Positions 22,479 to 30,798 of a stretch of DNA of 32,896 nucleotides are shown in pieces. Under the pieces are notes generated by a model that saw only the letters and a program-made list of their open reading frames with translations, ran no database searches and had not been told where the DNA came from. Numbering within the stretch: the first letter of the stretch is position 1; every line of letters starts with the position of its first letter. Source of the stretch: a virus. The position numbers and the translations under genes were made by a program. Where the stretch lies: the IMG/VR virus record IMGVR_UViG_3300026209_000620, positions 1 through 32,896 of that record, one strand, 5' to 3'.

Positions 22479-23870
22479 ATGGCAAAAAAGAAGAAGATAT
22501 TATTGTTATCCGATGATTTACGGATGTCAAGTGGAGTAGGAACAGTTTCAAAGGAATTTGTTTTAGGTACTATTGATAAGTACGATTGGGTACAGATAGG
22601 TGGTGCAATAAAACATCCTGATAAGGGTAAAGTTTTTGATATGAATGACGAGATTAAAACTTTAAAACCAGAAGTTGAAGATCCTTATTTAAAAGTCTAT
22701 CCAACAGATGGATATGGTGACCAAGAAATGGTTAGGGCATTGATGTCTATTGAGAAACCAGATGCGATAATGATTTATACAGACCCGAGATTTTGGGTTT
22801 GGTTATATCAAATGGAACATGAAATTAGGTCTCGTATCCCTATTTTTTATTATAATATATGGGATGATTTACCTTATCCTATGTGGAATGAACCATATTA
22901 TGAGAGTTGTGATTTGATTATGAACATATCTAAACAGACTGTAAATATTGTTAATAATGTATGGCATCAAAATCCACCTGAAGATTGGCAAGTAACATAT
23001 GTTCCACACGGAATCAATCAAGATGTGTTTAAACCTTTACCAATAGATGATAAAGGATTTTTACAGTTTAAAAAAGATTCTTCATATGATTTAAATAAAA
23101 TAGAATTTATTGTATTCTTTAACGCAAGAAACATTCGTCGCAAATTACCTGGTGATTTGATTCTCGCTTTTTCTACTTTTGTAGATAAGTTACCTGAAGA
23201 TAAAAGAGATAAAGTTATGTTATTGATGCATACAAATCCACGAGATGAAAATGGTACAGATTTAATAGCAGTAGCAGAAGCTATGGCTAAAGATAAAAAG
23301 GTTAAATTTTCTACAGCTAAACGTAGTCCTCAAGAATTAAATTATCTCTACAATTTAGCAGATGTTACTATTAATATAGCATCTAATGAGGGATTTGGAT
23401 TAGGAACTGCCGAATCAGTAATGGCTGGTACTCCAATGATTGTAAATGTTACAGGTGGTATGCAAGACCAATGTGGATTTAGACTTGATGGTAAATTATT
23501 GACAGCTAAAGATTATTCAGAAATACATTCTTTACATGATAGGAAGAAATGGAAAGATAATCCAAGACTTACTCACGGAAGTTGGGCAAAACCAGTTTGG
23601 CCAACCAATCGTTCTTTACAAGGTTCAGTACCGACACCATATATTTTTGATGATAGACCAAGTTGGGAAGAAACAGCAGAACAACTTTATGAATGGTATC
23701 AGACACCAAAAGAGGAAAGAGATAAAGCAGGTTTGGAAGGTAGAGACTGGATGTTGAGAGACGATACTTCTCTTTCATCTACAAGAATGTGTGAGAGATT
23801 TATAGAAGATATGGAAACTGCTTTTGAAAAGTGGACACCAAGAAAACAATTTGAAATTTATGAGGTATAA
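22479..23870 (+). CDS. GT-B glycosyltransferase (GT4-like), first of a pair
   Basis: This 463-residue GT-B enzyme has the N-terminal loop LSDDLRMSSGVGTVSKEF, YVPHGINQDVFKPLP at the inter-domain hinge, FFNARNIRRKLPGDLILAF in the second domain, and an EX7E donor-sugar motif in SNEGFGLGTAESVMAGTP (E304 and E312). It should transfer a sugar from a nucleotide donor. Acceptor and sugar are unknown: phage DNA, virion protein or host glycan are all possible. ATG 22479 follows AGAGGG. The gene ends exactly before the next glycosyltransferase, suggesting joint action. Confidence 0.88.
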   Translation: MAKKKKILLLSDDLRMSSGVGTVSKEFVLGTIDKYDWVQIGGAIKHPDKGKVFDMNDEIKTLKPEVEDPYLKVYPTDGYGDQEMVRALMSIEKPDAIMIYTDPRFWVWLYQMEHEIRSRIPIFYYNIWDDLPYPMWNEPYYESCDLIMNISKQTVNIVNNVWHQNPPEDWQVTYVPHGINQDVFKPLPIDDKGFLQFKKDSSYDLNKIEFIVFFNARNIRRKLPGDLILAFSTFVDKLPEDKRDKVMLLMHTNPRDENGTDLIAVAEAMAKDKKVKFSTAKRSPQELNYLYNLADVTINIASNEGFGLGTAESVMAGTPMIVNVTGGMQDQCGFRLDGKLLTAKDYSEIHSLHDRKKWKDNPRLTHGSWAKPVWPTNRSLQGSVPTPYIFDDRPSWEETAEQLYEWYQTPKEERDKAGLEGRDWMLRDDTSLSSTRMCERFIEDMETAFEKWTPRKQFEIYEV

Positions 23871-25244
23871 ATGAGTAAACCAGTATGTTTAGTAACAGCC
23901 CCCGTTGCAACGAGAAGTGGATATGGAGCTCACGCAAGAGATATCGTACATTCACTTATTGATTTAGATAGATATGATATAAAAATTCTACCAGTAAGAT
24001 GGGGAAATACTCCACAAAACGCACTTGATGCACAGACAGAGATGGATAAGAAAATATTAAAACGTATTTTACCTCAACCACACTTAGATAAACAACCAGA
24101 ACTACATATACATGTTGTGATTCCAAATGAATATCAGACACACGGTAAATATAATATTGGGATAACCGCAGGTGGTGAAATGACAGTTGTTAAACCTGAA
24201 TGGATTGAGGGAGTTAACAGAATGGATTTGAATATAGTTCCATCACAATTTTCAAAAGATGGATTTAAAAATACCAAGTGGGCTAGAGAACAAGAAAACA
24301 AACAAACAGGAGAAAAACAAGAGATGTCACCATTGCAAATGGAAAAACCAATGGAAGTTTTGTTTGAGGGTTATGATGAGAATATTTATGGAACTACAGA
24401 AAGAGATAAATATATTGATGAGGAATTAGGTAAGATAAAAGAAGATTTCTGTTTCTTATTTGTAGGTCATTGGTTACAAGGTGGTTTAGGTAATGATAGA
24501 AAAGATGTTGGAGCCTTGTTGAAAGTTTGGTATGAAACTTTTGGTAATAAACATAAGAGACCTGCTTTGATTTTAAAAACTCAAGGAGCAACTCCTTCAG
24601 TATTAGACAGATATGAGATTATTGGTAAGATGAAATCTATAAGAGATGGTATTAAAGATATGAAAAATCCACCAAAGATATATTTGTTACATGGAGATTT
24701 AACTGACAAACAAATGAACTCTTTATATCAACATCCAAAAGTTAAAGCAATGATTAATTGTACTCACGGAGAGGGATTTGGTAGACCTATTTTAGAATTT
24801 TCTACTACTGGTAAACCAGTAATTGTTTCTAATTGGAGTGGTCATTTGGATTTCTTAAAGAAAGATGCAGTAACTTTTTTACAAGGTAGATTAACTGATA
24901 CACCAAGAGATGCGTTTCCAGAAAATATTCATGTTGAATCAGCTAAGTGGTTTACTTGTGATTATTTTAATGTGAGGAAAGTTTTAATTGATGTTTTTAA
25001 AAATTATCGTAAGTATAATAAGAAAGCGTTACGACAAAAAGTATATGCAAAGAATTTTACCTTAAACAAAATGACAGAAGAATTAGGTAAAATATTAGAT
25101 AAGTATGTTCCAGAATTTCCAAAACAAGTTGATTTGAAGTTACCTACATTGAAAAAGATAGATGGTGGACAGACAGGTGCAATAAAACCACCACCAAATC
25201 AACAATCTACGGAAATAAAACTTCCAAAGTTAAAGAGGGTATAG
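23871..25244 (+). CDS. GT-B glycosyltransferase, second of a pair
   Basis: This 457-residue GT-B enzyme starts VTAPVATRSGYGAHARDIVH, has FLFVGHWLQGGLGNDRKDVG in the second domain, and ends the donor site with THGEGFGRPILEFSTTGKP (EX7E, E301 and E309) and VIVSNWSGHLDFL. It is distinct in sequence from its upstream neighbour but has the same fold and length, which suggests two steps of one glycan. The last 35 residues (KLPTLKKIDGGQTGAIKPPP onward, then EIKLPKLKRV) form a Lys/Pro-rich tail with two KLPxLKx repeats, possibly a docking peptide. ATG follows GAGGTATAA. Confidence 0.88.
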   Translation: MSKPVCLVTAPVATRSGYGAHARDIVHSLIDLDRYDIKILPVRWGNTPQNALDAQTEMDKKILKRILPQPHLDKQPELHIHVVIPNEYQTHGKYNIGITAGGEMTVVKPEWIEGVNRMDLNIVPSQFSKDGFKNTKWAREQENKQTGEKQEMSPLQMEKPMEVLFEGYDENIYGTTERDKYIDEELGKIKEDFCFLFVGHWLQGGLGNDRKDVGALLKVWYETFGNKHKRPALILKTQGATPSVLDRYEIIGKMKSIRDGIKDMKNPPKIYLLHGDLTDKQMNSLYQHPKVKAMINCTHGEGFGRPILEFSTTGKPVIVSNWSGHLDFLKKDAVTFLQGRLTDTPRDAFPENIHVESAKWFTCDYFNVRKVLIDVFKNYRKYNKKALRQKVYAKNFTLNKMTEELGKILDKYVPEFPKQVDLKLPTLKKIDGGQTGAIKPPPNQQSTEIKLPKLKRV

Positions 25245-25247
25245 ATA

Positions 25248-25724
25248 ATGGAAAGTGTAGTAGAGAGTAAAGTTACTTGTCCAGTATGTGAATCTAAGAA
25301 AATGTGTTTGAAAAGTAAAACAGAAACTTTTTCGTCTTATATGTGTTTCAGATGTGGATTTATGTCTAATTCTACATTCACAGAGAATGACGATAAATAT
25401 AAAGATTATTTAAACAGTTCTCCGAAGATAGTTGTAGATAGTTCGTTTCATGATACAGAACGTGACATTTATTGGTTACCAGTAATACTAAATGTTCCAG
25501 AAAAAGGTATAGTATATCCCAAGAATAATGAAGAAAATTCTTATGATTGGATAGCACAAACATATATACAATCAGATAGAGAAGGATTTGATATGGAATT
25601 ATCAGATGCATTTGAGACTTTTGATAAATATAATTTTTTTGAGGCGGCTAAGAGTATAGGAATACATTTAACTGAAGAAGAACCTGAGGTATCACCAAAA
25701 ACTGATGGTTTTTCACTAGCATAA
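25248..25724 (+). CDS. Zinc-ribbon protein (158 aa)
   Basis: The N-terminus has CPVC (in KVTCPVCESKKMC) and CFRCGF, a four-cysteine zinc ribbon (about residues 11-38). The remaining 120 residues are acidic and include YWLPVILNVPEKGIVYP and a helix FETFDKYNFFEAAKSIGIHL. Similar zinc-ribbon proteins occur in marine T4-like phages next to structural genes, without assigned function. It starts three bases after the second glycosyltransferase, with GAGGG upstream. Protein or nucleic-acid binding is likely; nothing more can be said. Confidence 0.72.
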   Translation: MESVVESKVTCPVCESKKMCLKSKTETFSSYMCFRCGFMSNSTFTENDDKYKDYLNSSPKIVVDSSFHDTERDIYWLPVILNVPEKGIVYPKNNEENSYDWIAQTYIQSDREGFDMELSDAFETFDKYNFFEAAKSIGIHLTEEEPEVSPKTDGFSLA

Positions 25725-25733
25725 TATTTATTA
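25724..25733. promoter_or_regulatory. ATATTTATTA junction motif, copy 3
   Basis: The string overlaps the last base of the zinc-ribbon stop and ends two bases before the ATG at 25736. It leaves no room for a Shine-Dalgarno site. A promoter this close would give an almost leaderless transcript. Its function is unproven. Confidence 0.2.
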
Positions 25734-25735
25734 AT

Positions 25736-26719
25736 ATGAAAGTATTACGACTTAAAGATTTATTGAGCGAATTTAATACTACTACCGTTGGTAATGGTGG
25801 TGGTATAGCACATGGTGATTCTTGGCCCGATGGTATTTTCACGAGATATGGTGAAAGACGAATTATTGGACCAGCCGCGATGCCTCGTGGTATGAAACAG
25901 ATAGTAGCTCCCGCATCAGATGCAGTATATGGTGGAGATGGTAGTAAAATACCTAAAACTGCGATGGAGAGAGATGGGGTTATGAAAAGAACAAAAATAA
26001 CTGCAGACTTAGTAAAAAGTGATGCGGTTTTAGACCCACATAAAGATCTTAGGTCAGATGAACCACCACTTACACCAAAACAAAGAGTTTATGGTAGACG
26101 TCCTTTTGGTAAAGGAAATGATTATACAATACCAGTTGAATCTGCCAATTTTATAACTTCAGGAGGACCAGATGGTGAAGATGTACTTAAAAAACCAACA
26201 ACTCCACCTGAAGGAAATCTTTCACATGGTAATGATATACCACCAACTCCAGAACCAGGTTCAAAAGCATTAGGAAGTCCAACTGGTTATAGACAAGTAC
26301 AAAAAGGTGGTATTGATGTTATTAAAACATTAGATAAAATGTATATTATGAAAATGTTAGGTCAGTATGACCCTAAAAAAGAAGGATTGAAGGAAGGAAT
26401 TACTAAATCTTCCCTCATAGAGTTAATTAAGGTTTTAAAGAAAGAAGGTTCTCTACCAATTAAATTAAAACAGATTGCAAAAATAAAGGGTGTTAAGACA
26501 GACCCTAACATCAAAAGAGCAGCTGATTTTATAGTACACCACACAGTTCATAGTGGTCCTCATATAACAGGACAACATTCAGAACCAGATACATATGATT
26601 TTGATGATGATGATGAGGAAGTAGAAGGTGGTATACAATACAAAAAAGATAAACAAAAACGTGGATATGAACCAGTTGAAAATTATTCTTTCGTAACATT
26701 AAAAAATATGGTTTTATAA
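25736..26719 (+). CDS. Hypothetical protein (327 aa), possibly virion-associated
   Basis: I do not recognise this protein. The start MKVLRLKDLLSEF is a style common in marine myovirus proteins. The first 190 residues are Gly/Pro-rich and probably extended (GGDGSKIP, PPLTPKQRVYGRRPFGKG, TTPPEGNL). The next 100 are helical (IDVIKTLDKMYIMKMLGQYD, SSLIELIKVLKKEGSLPIKL), then come an acidic run (DFDDDDEEVEGG) and a short tail. There is no signal peptide or membrane helix. No Shine-Dalgarno site precedes the ATG. It could be a structural, scaffold or assembly protein given the gene after it. Confidence 0.6.
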   Translation: MKVLRLKDLLSEFNTTTVGNGGGIAHGDSWPDGIFTRYGERRIIGPAAMPRGMKQIVAPASDAVYGGDGSKIPKTAMERDGVMKRTKITADLVKSDAVLDPHKDLRSDEPPLTPKQRVYGRRPFGKGNDYTIPVESANFITSGGPDGEDVLKKPTTPPEGNLSHGNDIPPTPEPGSKALGSPTGYRQVQKGGIDVIKTLDKMYIMKMLGQYDPKKEGLKEGITKSSLIELIKVLKKEGSLPIKLKQIAKIKGVKTDPNIKRAADFIVHHTVHSGPHITGQHSEPDTYDFDDDDEEVEGGIQYKKDKQKRGYEPVENYSFVTLKNMVL

Positions 26720-27340
26720 ATGGCTCAAGACGCAGAAGGTCGTCAAGTAAGAGGACTTGTTCACACATCTTCTATAAATTCAATTGTTCAACCAGTAACA
26801 ACAATTCATAAATGGGTAAAAGTACAAGCTGGTGATTTTATAAGATTTCAGTATCAAGGAGATAAACCAGGTTCAAAAAGATCATATCGTACAGTATTTG
26901 TTTTACAACCACGTTATACTTATGAAAGTCCTAAAACAGAAAAAACAACAATTATGGTAGCAGGTATAGAATTATTTAGTGGTATGACTGGTAGAATAAA
27001 AAGAGTTAGACAATGGATAAATTGGTTTAAAGGTATAGGTATATTTGAGGAACATCCAATAATAGATGGTATAGTCAGAATTAAAGTTAGAACACAATAT
27101 AGACAGTTAAAGAATCAAGGTGAAAATGAAGCTCTGTGGAAGTATGTAAAGTTAGGTGTGAATAAAGGATTTTTGAGAGGTGCTTATAAAACTTATAATT
27201 TTGATTACATAAAAGGAAATACTGTATATTGGGCACAAATACCATTTTGGGAAAATGTAGCTTTTAGAGCTAACAACGTAGCAATGTTAGGTGAAGAAAG
27301 TACTGGAGACCGAGGAGGTTATGGTGGTCGAGTGGTGTAA
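26720..27340 (+). CDS. Hypothetical protein (206 aa), possibly structural
   Basis: I do not recognise this protein. It starts one base after the previous stop, without a clear Shine-Dalgarno site, which suggests coupling. Beta-rich segments (IHKWVKVQAGDFIRFQYQG, YRTVFVLQPRYTYES, TTIMVAGIELFSG) resemble a small SH3- or OB-like barrel. A basic middle (MTGRIKRVRQWINWFKG) and a glycine-rich end (GDRGGYGGRVV) follow. The basic content would fit DNA or RNA contact or a virion role. Confidence that it is a real gene is high; function is open. Confidence 0.6.
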   Translation: MAQDAEGRQVRGLVHTSSINSIVQPVTTIHKWVKVQAGDFIRFQYQGDKPGSKRSYRTVFVLQPRYTYESPKTEKTTIMVAGIELFSGMTGRIKRVRQWINWFKGIGIFEEHPIIDGIVRIKVRTQYRQLKNQGENEALWKYVKLGVNKGFLRGAYKTYNFDYIKGNTVYWAQIPFWENVAFRANNVAMLGEESTGDRGGYGGRVV

Positions 27341-27355
27341 TAAAGTGAGGTTATA

Positions 27356-27988
27356 TTGAAAATAAGTTACGCAATAACCGTTTGTAATGAAGAAACGGAA
27401 TTACAAAAATTAGTTACAATACTTTTAAAGAATAAACAATTACAAGATGAGATAGTAATAACTTTTGACCATAAGAATGGTTCAAGAGGAGTTGAAGATT
27501 ATTTAAGAAGTCATTCAGTAAATGGTGAGTTTAGTTGGCATACAGCTTGGCCTCCATTTGATGGTGACTTTTCTGTATTAAAAAATTACACTAAATCAAT
27601 GTGTAGTGGAGATTATATATTTCATTTAGATGCTGATGAGTATCCTCATGAAATATTGATGGCACAAATACATACTATATTAGAAATCAATGAAACTGAC
27701 TTGATTTGGATACCCAGAGTGAATACAGTTGAAGGACTTACTGATGAATGGATAAATAAATGGGGATGGAAAGTAACAGAAAAAGGTTGGGTAAATTATC
27801 CAGATTACCAAGCGAGAGTGTTTAGAAATATAGATGAAATAAAATGGGTAGGTAAGGTACATGAACATATTACAGGTTGTAAAACATATTCACATTTACC
27901 ACCACACGAAGAATTGTCATTATATCATCCAAAGACAATTGATAAACAAGTAAAACAGAATGAGTTATATGGAGAGTTGATGAAATGA
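27356..27988 (+). CDS. Family 2-like glycosyltransferase (GT-A)
   Basis: This 210-residue glycosyltransferase starts ISYAITVCNEETELQKLVTI, the GT2 pattern, and has the metal-binding DxD-like FHLDADEYPHE. The segment NTVEGLTDEWINKWGWKV and RVFRNIDEIKWVGKVHEHIT fit the acceptor part of this group. The length is short but complete for a soluble GT2. The start is TTG at 27356 with GTGAGG upstream. Its stop overlaps the NeuB start (ATGA), so it opens the nonulosonic-acid operon. Acceptor and sugar are unknown. Confidence 0.85.
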   Translation: MKISYAITVCNEETELQKLVTILLKNKQLQDEIVITFDHKNGSRGVEDYLRSHSVNGEFSWHTAWPPFDGDFSVLKNYTKSMCSGDYIFHLDADEYPHEILMAQIHTILEINETDLIWIPRVNTVEGLTDEWINKWGWKVTEKGWVNYPDYQARVFRNIDEIKWVGKVHEHITGCKTYSHLPPHEELSLYHPKTIDKQVKQNELYGELMK

Positions 27989-28839
27989 AAACATATTTTA
28001 TAGCAGAAATTGGAATAAATCATAATGGAGATTTGGATATAGCAAAGAGGTTAATTGACATTGCATCCGCTGCAGGTTGTGATTCAGTTAAATTTCAAAA
28101 GAGAAATCCAGATGTTTGTGTTCCTGAACATGAAAAATCAAAAATGAGAAGTACACCTTGGGGAAGGATGACATATTTAGAATACAAATATAAAGTAGAA
28201 TTTGGTAAAGATGAATATGATGAGATAGATAGATATTGTGATGAGAGAAAGATAAAATGGTCAGCTTCACCTTGGGACATGGATAGTTTGGAATTTCTTA
28301 ATCAGTATGATATTCCTTATATAAAGATACCTTCTGCAATGTTAACTAATGATGAGTTGTTAATAGGTGCGAGGGATACTGATAAAAAAGTTATTTTAAG
28401 TACTGGAATGAGTACAGAGGAAGAAATAGACCACGCAGTTTCTCTACTTAAATCAAAGATTACTACAGAACCTTATTATGAGTTAGCAGGAGATATAGTT
28501 TTATTACATTGTAATTCTACTTATCCAGCACCGATAGATGAATTGAATTTAAGTGCAATTAAAACACTTAAAGATAGATATAATTGTGAAGTGGGATATA
28601 GTGGACATGAATTTAGATTATCTACTTCAGTAGCTGCAACTTATCTTGGGGCAACATATATTGAAAGACATATAACACTTGATAGATCAATGTGGGGGTC
28701 AGACCATTTATCTTCGGTAGAACCACAAGGATTATTTAAGTTAATGAGTGGAATTAGAGAATTAGAAAACGCTTTTGGAAATGGTAAGTTAGAGGTAACT
28801 GAATCAGAGAAAAAAGTTAGAGAACATCTAAGAGGATAA
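27985..28839 (+). CDS. neuB: N-acetylneuraminate-family synthase (NeuB-like)
   Basis: The enzyme condenses phosphoenolpyruvate with an N-acetyl sugar to form a nine-carbon nonulosonic acid (sialic, legionaminic or pseudaminic type). Landmarks are FIAEIGINHNGD, DSVKFQKRNPD, IPSAMLTNDELL, ILSTGMSTEEEID, LHCNSTYPAPIDELNL, VGYSGHEFRL and YIERHITLDRSMWGSDH. These cover the TIM barrel, including the metal-binding His residues. It ends at residue 284 and lacks the C-terminal SAF (antifreeze-like) domain of usual NeuB (about 345 residues), which normally closes over the neighbouring active site. It overlaps the GT2 gene, and the downstream genes include a NeuA-like synthetase. Which nonulosonic acid it makes cannot be read from the sequence. 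Confidence 0.92.
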   Translation: MKTYFIAEIGINHNGDLDIAKRLIDIASAAGCDSVKFQKRNPDVCVPEHEKSKMRSTPWGRMTYLEYKYKVEFGKDEYDEIDRYCDERKIKWSASPWDMDSLEFLNQYDIPYIKIPSAMLTNDELLIGARDTDKKVILSTGMSTEEEIDHAVSLLKSKITTEPYYELAGDIVLLHCNSTYPAPIDELNLSAIKTLKDRYNCEVGYSGHEFRLSTSVAATYLGATYIERHITLDRSMWGSDHLSSVEPQGLFKLMSGIRELENAFGNGKLEVTESEKKVREHLRG

Positions 28840-28840
28840 A

Positions 28841-29674
28841 GTGGGTATTTTTCGTGACTATAAATGGGATGAAAAACATAATGGTGTAGATAAATTTGAA
28901 TCATGGAACACTCGTGAGTTAAAAAGAGTATTTCCATTTTCAGATAATTTGATTTCTAATTCAGAATTGGTGTATCAACATTTAGATGAATTTGAAAAAT
29001 TTAAAGATAGTAAGATATTACTTGTTGGAGCAGGACCTTCTACAAATGAAGTTAAGTGGGAAAATTTAGATTATGATTATATATTTTCATTAAATCATTT
29101 TTATCTTAACCCTAGACTTAAAAATATGAATGTAGATCTTTGTATGATAGGAGCTGAAGTAGATTTACAAAGTGATTCTTTTTTAAATTATGTTAATCAA
29201 TTTAATCCTATATTTATGTTTGAAATACATTCAAGATGGTATAATGAGAGACAATATCTAAATTTATTATATGAAAATTATCCTAAAACAAGTTGTTTTA
29301 CAACTCGAATATATGGTAAATTGGGTGGTGTTCCAAGATTGTTGTTATATGCACTTGAGATGCAACCAAAAGAAATATATTTTGTCGGCATGGATGGTGG
29401 AGCAAGTTTATCAGCTCGTTCAAAAAAATTTACTGGAGAATTGAAACATTCTTTTGAAGAAGGTAAAAATAATTTACCACATCAAGTAAATGAAAAAAAT
29501 GCATATGATGTTTATTATGGAGAACATGAAGAATTGTGGAATTACCTCTTGAATGATTTAAATTATGATACTAAATTATATAATTTAGGAGAAGATTCAG
29601 AATATAATTTTAGTTCATTTTGGAGTAAAAAACATTTTCCATTAACTGAGGATGTTAAGAGAAAGATTAGTTAA
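28841..29674 (+). CDS. GT42/DUF115-like protein, possible sialyltransferase
   Basis: This 277-residue protein has a Rossmann-like start at about residue 57: KILLVGAGPSTNEVKWENLD, then IFSLNHFYLNPRLKN and VDLCMIGAEVDL. The GxGPS loop followed by a conserved NxFY segment is the pattern of GT42 sialyltransferases and the related DUF115/MAF proteins used in glycosylation. A later PKEIYFVGMDGGAS fits the family's second half. It starts with GTG at 28841 after GAGGATAAA. It follows the NeuB gene, which is where a nonulosonic-acid transferase would be expected. The assignment is by pattern and context; a non-transferase DUF115 is the alternative. Confidence 0.6.
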   Translation: MGIFRDYKWDEKHNGVDKFESWNTRELKRVFPFSDNLISNSELVYQHLDEFEKFKDSKILLVGAGPSTNEVKWENLDYDYIFSLNHFYLNPRLKNMNVDLCMIGAEVDLQSDSFLNYVNQFNPIFMFEIHSRWYNERQYLNLLYENYPKTSCFTTRIYGKLGGVPRLLLYALEMQPKEIYFVGMDGGASLSARSKKFTGELKHSFEEGKNNLPHQVNEKNAYDVYYGEHEELWNYLLNDLNYDTKLYNLGEDSEYNFSSFWSKKHFPLTEDVKRKIS

Positions 29675-30798
29675 TGTATGATGTAGATTTTTATATGAAG
29701 TCATATCCAATTAGAAAACGATTGGAAGCTGGAGAACAAATACCTAAACAACAAGTGTTGGAAAAGTTCGAAAGTTTTCGGTCAAAACATCCTATAATTT
29801 ATAATATAGAAACTACTAACGCGTGTAATATGAGATGTAAGATGTGTCCAAGAACGACAAAAATGGATAGAGAAATAACATTTCTTGAACAAGATTTTTA
29901 TGAGGACATAATCACACAAATAAAACCACATAGTAAAGAATTATGGACTGAATGGGAAAAGTTCTGTACTGAGACTTATGGAATTAGACCAGATGATAGA
30001 CCAAGTGAAAACCATTTCTTTCTCTACATAATACCAAAGGTAATTCAGTTACATGGATATGGTGACCCCTTACTTGATAAAAATTTAGGAAATGTAGTCA
30101 AGGTTTTAGAGGAATATGGATTTGAATCATACTTTAGTTGTAATCCAGCTAACATAGATGTCGAAAGAACTGAAGAGATGATGGAAGCAGGTTTAGATTA
30201 TTTAAAATATTCTTTTGAGAGTACTGATGATTTAAAGTTCAAAGATATTAGAGGTAATGCGGCCAACTTTACTGAAGCTTATGAGAAAACTTTGGAAGTT
30301 TTAAAAATAAAAGAAGAACGTGGATTCGACACAACGATTATCATAACCATGATTGATGTCGGTCATGATGAGGCTCAACAAGAAGAATTCAAAAGATTGT
30401 CTAGGGTTTTTGAAGAACAAAATGTTTATATCTATTTAAAAAGTGAAGACCAACAATGGTATAGAAAAGATGAAAGTTTAAAAGAATATTTGGAAGTACG
30501 AGGTAGAGACGTTCCATCTCAAGAACAAGAATTTTATGGAACAAATGCAATACATTGGTCAGAATTTTGTAAACACCCTTGGATGTCTATAAGTGTTAAA
30601 TCTGATGGTGAGATTCATATGTGTATGGAAGACTATAACAATGAAATATTTCTTGGGGATTCTTACAAAAAGAGTTTATATGATATTTGGAATGGAGAGT
30701 TGTATGATAAATTTAGGAGAGACCATTTTGAATTAACACCATGTATTAAATGTACAGAAGAATGTGATATGCCAAAAATAGGAAATTATTATCAATGA
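29674..30798 (+). CDS. Radical SAM enzyme with SPASM-like C-terminus
   Basis: This 374-residue radical SAM enzyme carries the 4Fe-4S motif CxxxCxxC in TTNACNMRCKMCPRT (C51, C55, C58). A TIM-barrel segment follows, with QLHGYGDPLLDKNLGN and YLKYSFESTDDL. The C-terminus has SEFCKHPWMSISVKSDGEIH followed by MCMED, and TPCIKCTEECDMP, a set of cysteines for an extra cluster as in SPASM proteins. An unusual insertion between residues 75 and 110 (PHSKELWTEWEKFCTETYGI and following) interrupts the barrel. Such enzymes occur in sugar and peptide modification gene clusters. It overlaps the previous stop (TAATG) and the SDR start (ATGA). The substrate is unknown. Confidence 0.88.
   Translation: MYDVDFYMKSYPIRKRLEAGEQIPKQQVLEKFESFRSKHPIIYNIETTNACNMRCKMCPRTTKMDREITFLEQDFYEDIITQIKPHSKELWTEWEKFCTETYGIRPDDRPSENHFFLYIIPKVIQLHGYGDPLLDKNLGNVVKVLEEYGFESYFSCNPANIDVERTEEMMEAGLDYLKYSFESTDDLKFKDIRGNAANFTEAYEKTLEVLKIKEERGFDTTIIITMIDVGHDEAQQEEFKRLSRVFEEQNVYIYLKSEDQQWYRKDESLKEYLEVRGRDVPSQEQEFYGTNAIHWSEFCKHPWMSISVKSDGEIHMCMEDYNNEIFLGDSYKKSLYDIWNGELYDKFRRDHFELTPCIKCTEECDMPKIGNYYQ

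Noticed and set aside
22261-22551. 96-codon open frame on the minus strand
   Set aside because: It is antisense to the RHH-like gene and the start of a glycosyltransferase, with no ribosome site or motif of its own.
28641-28937. 98-codon open frame on the minus strand
   Set aside because: It is antisense to the NeuB C-terminus and the following gene start, and its composition is that of a shadow frame.
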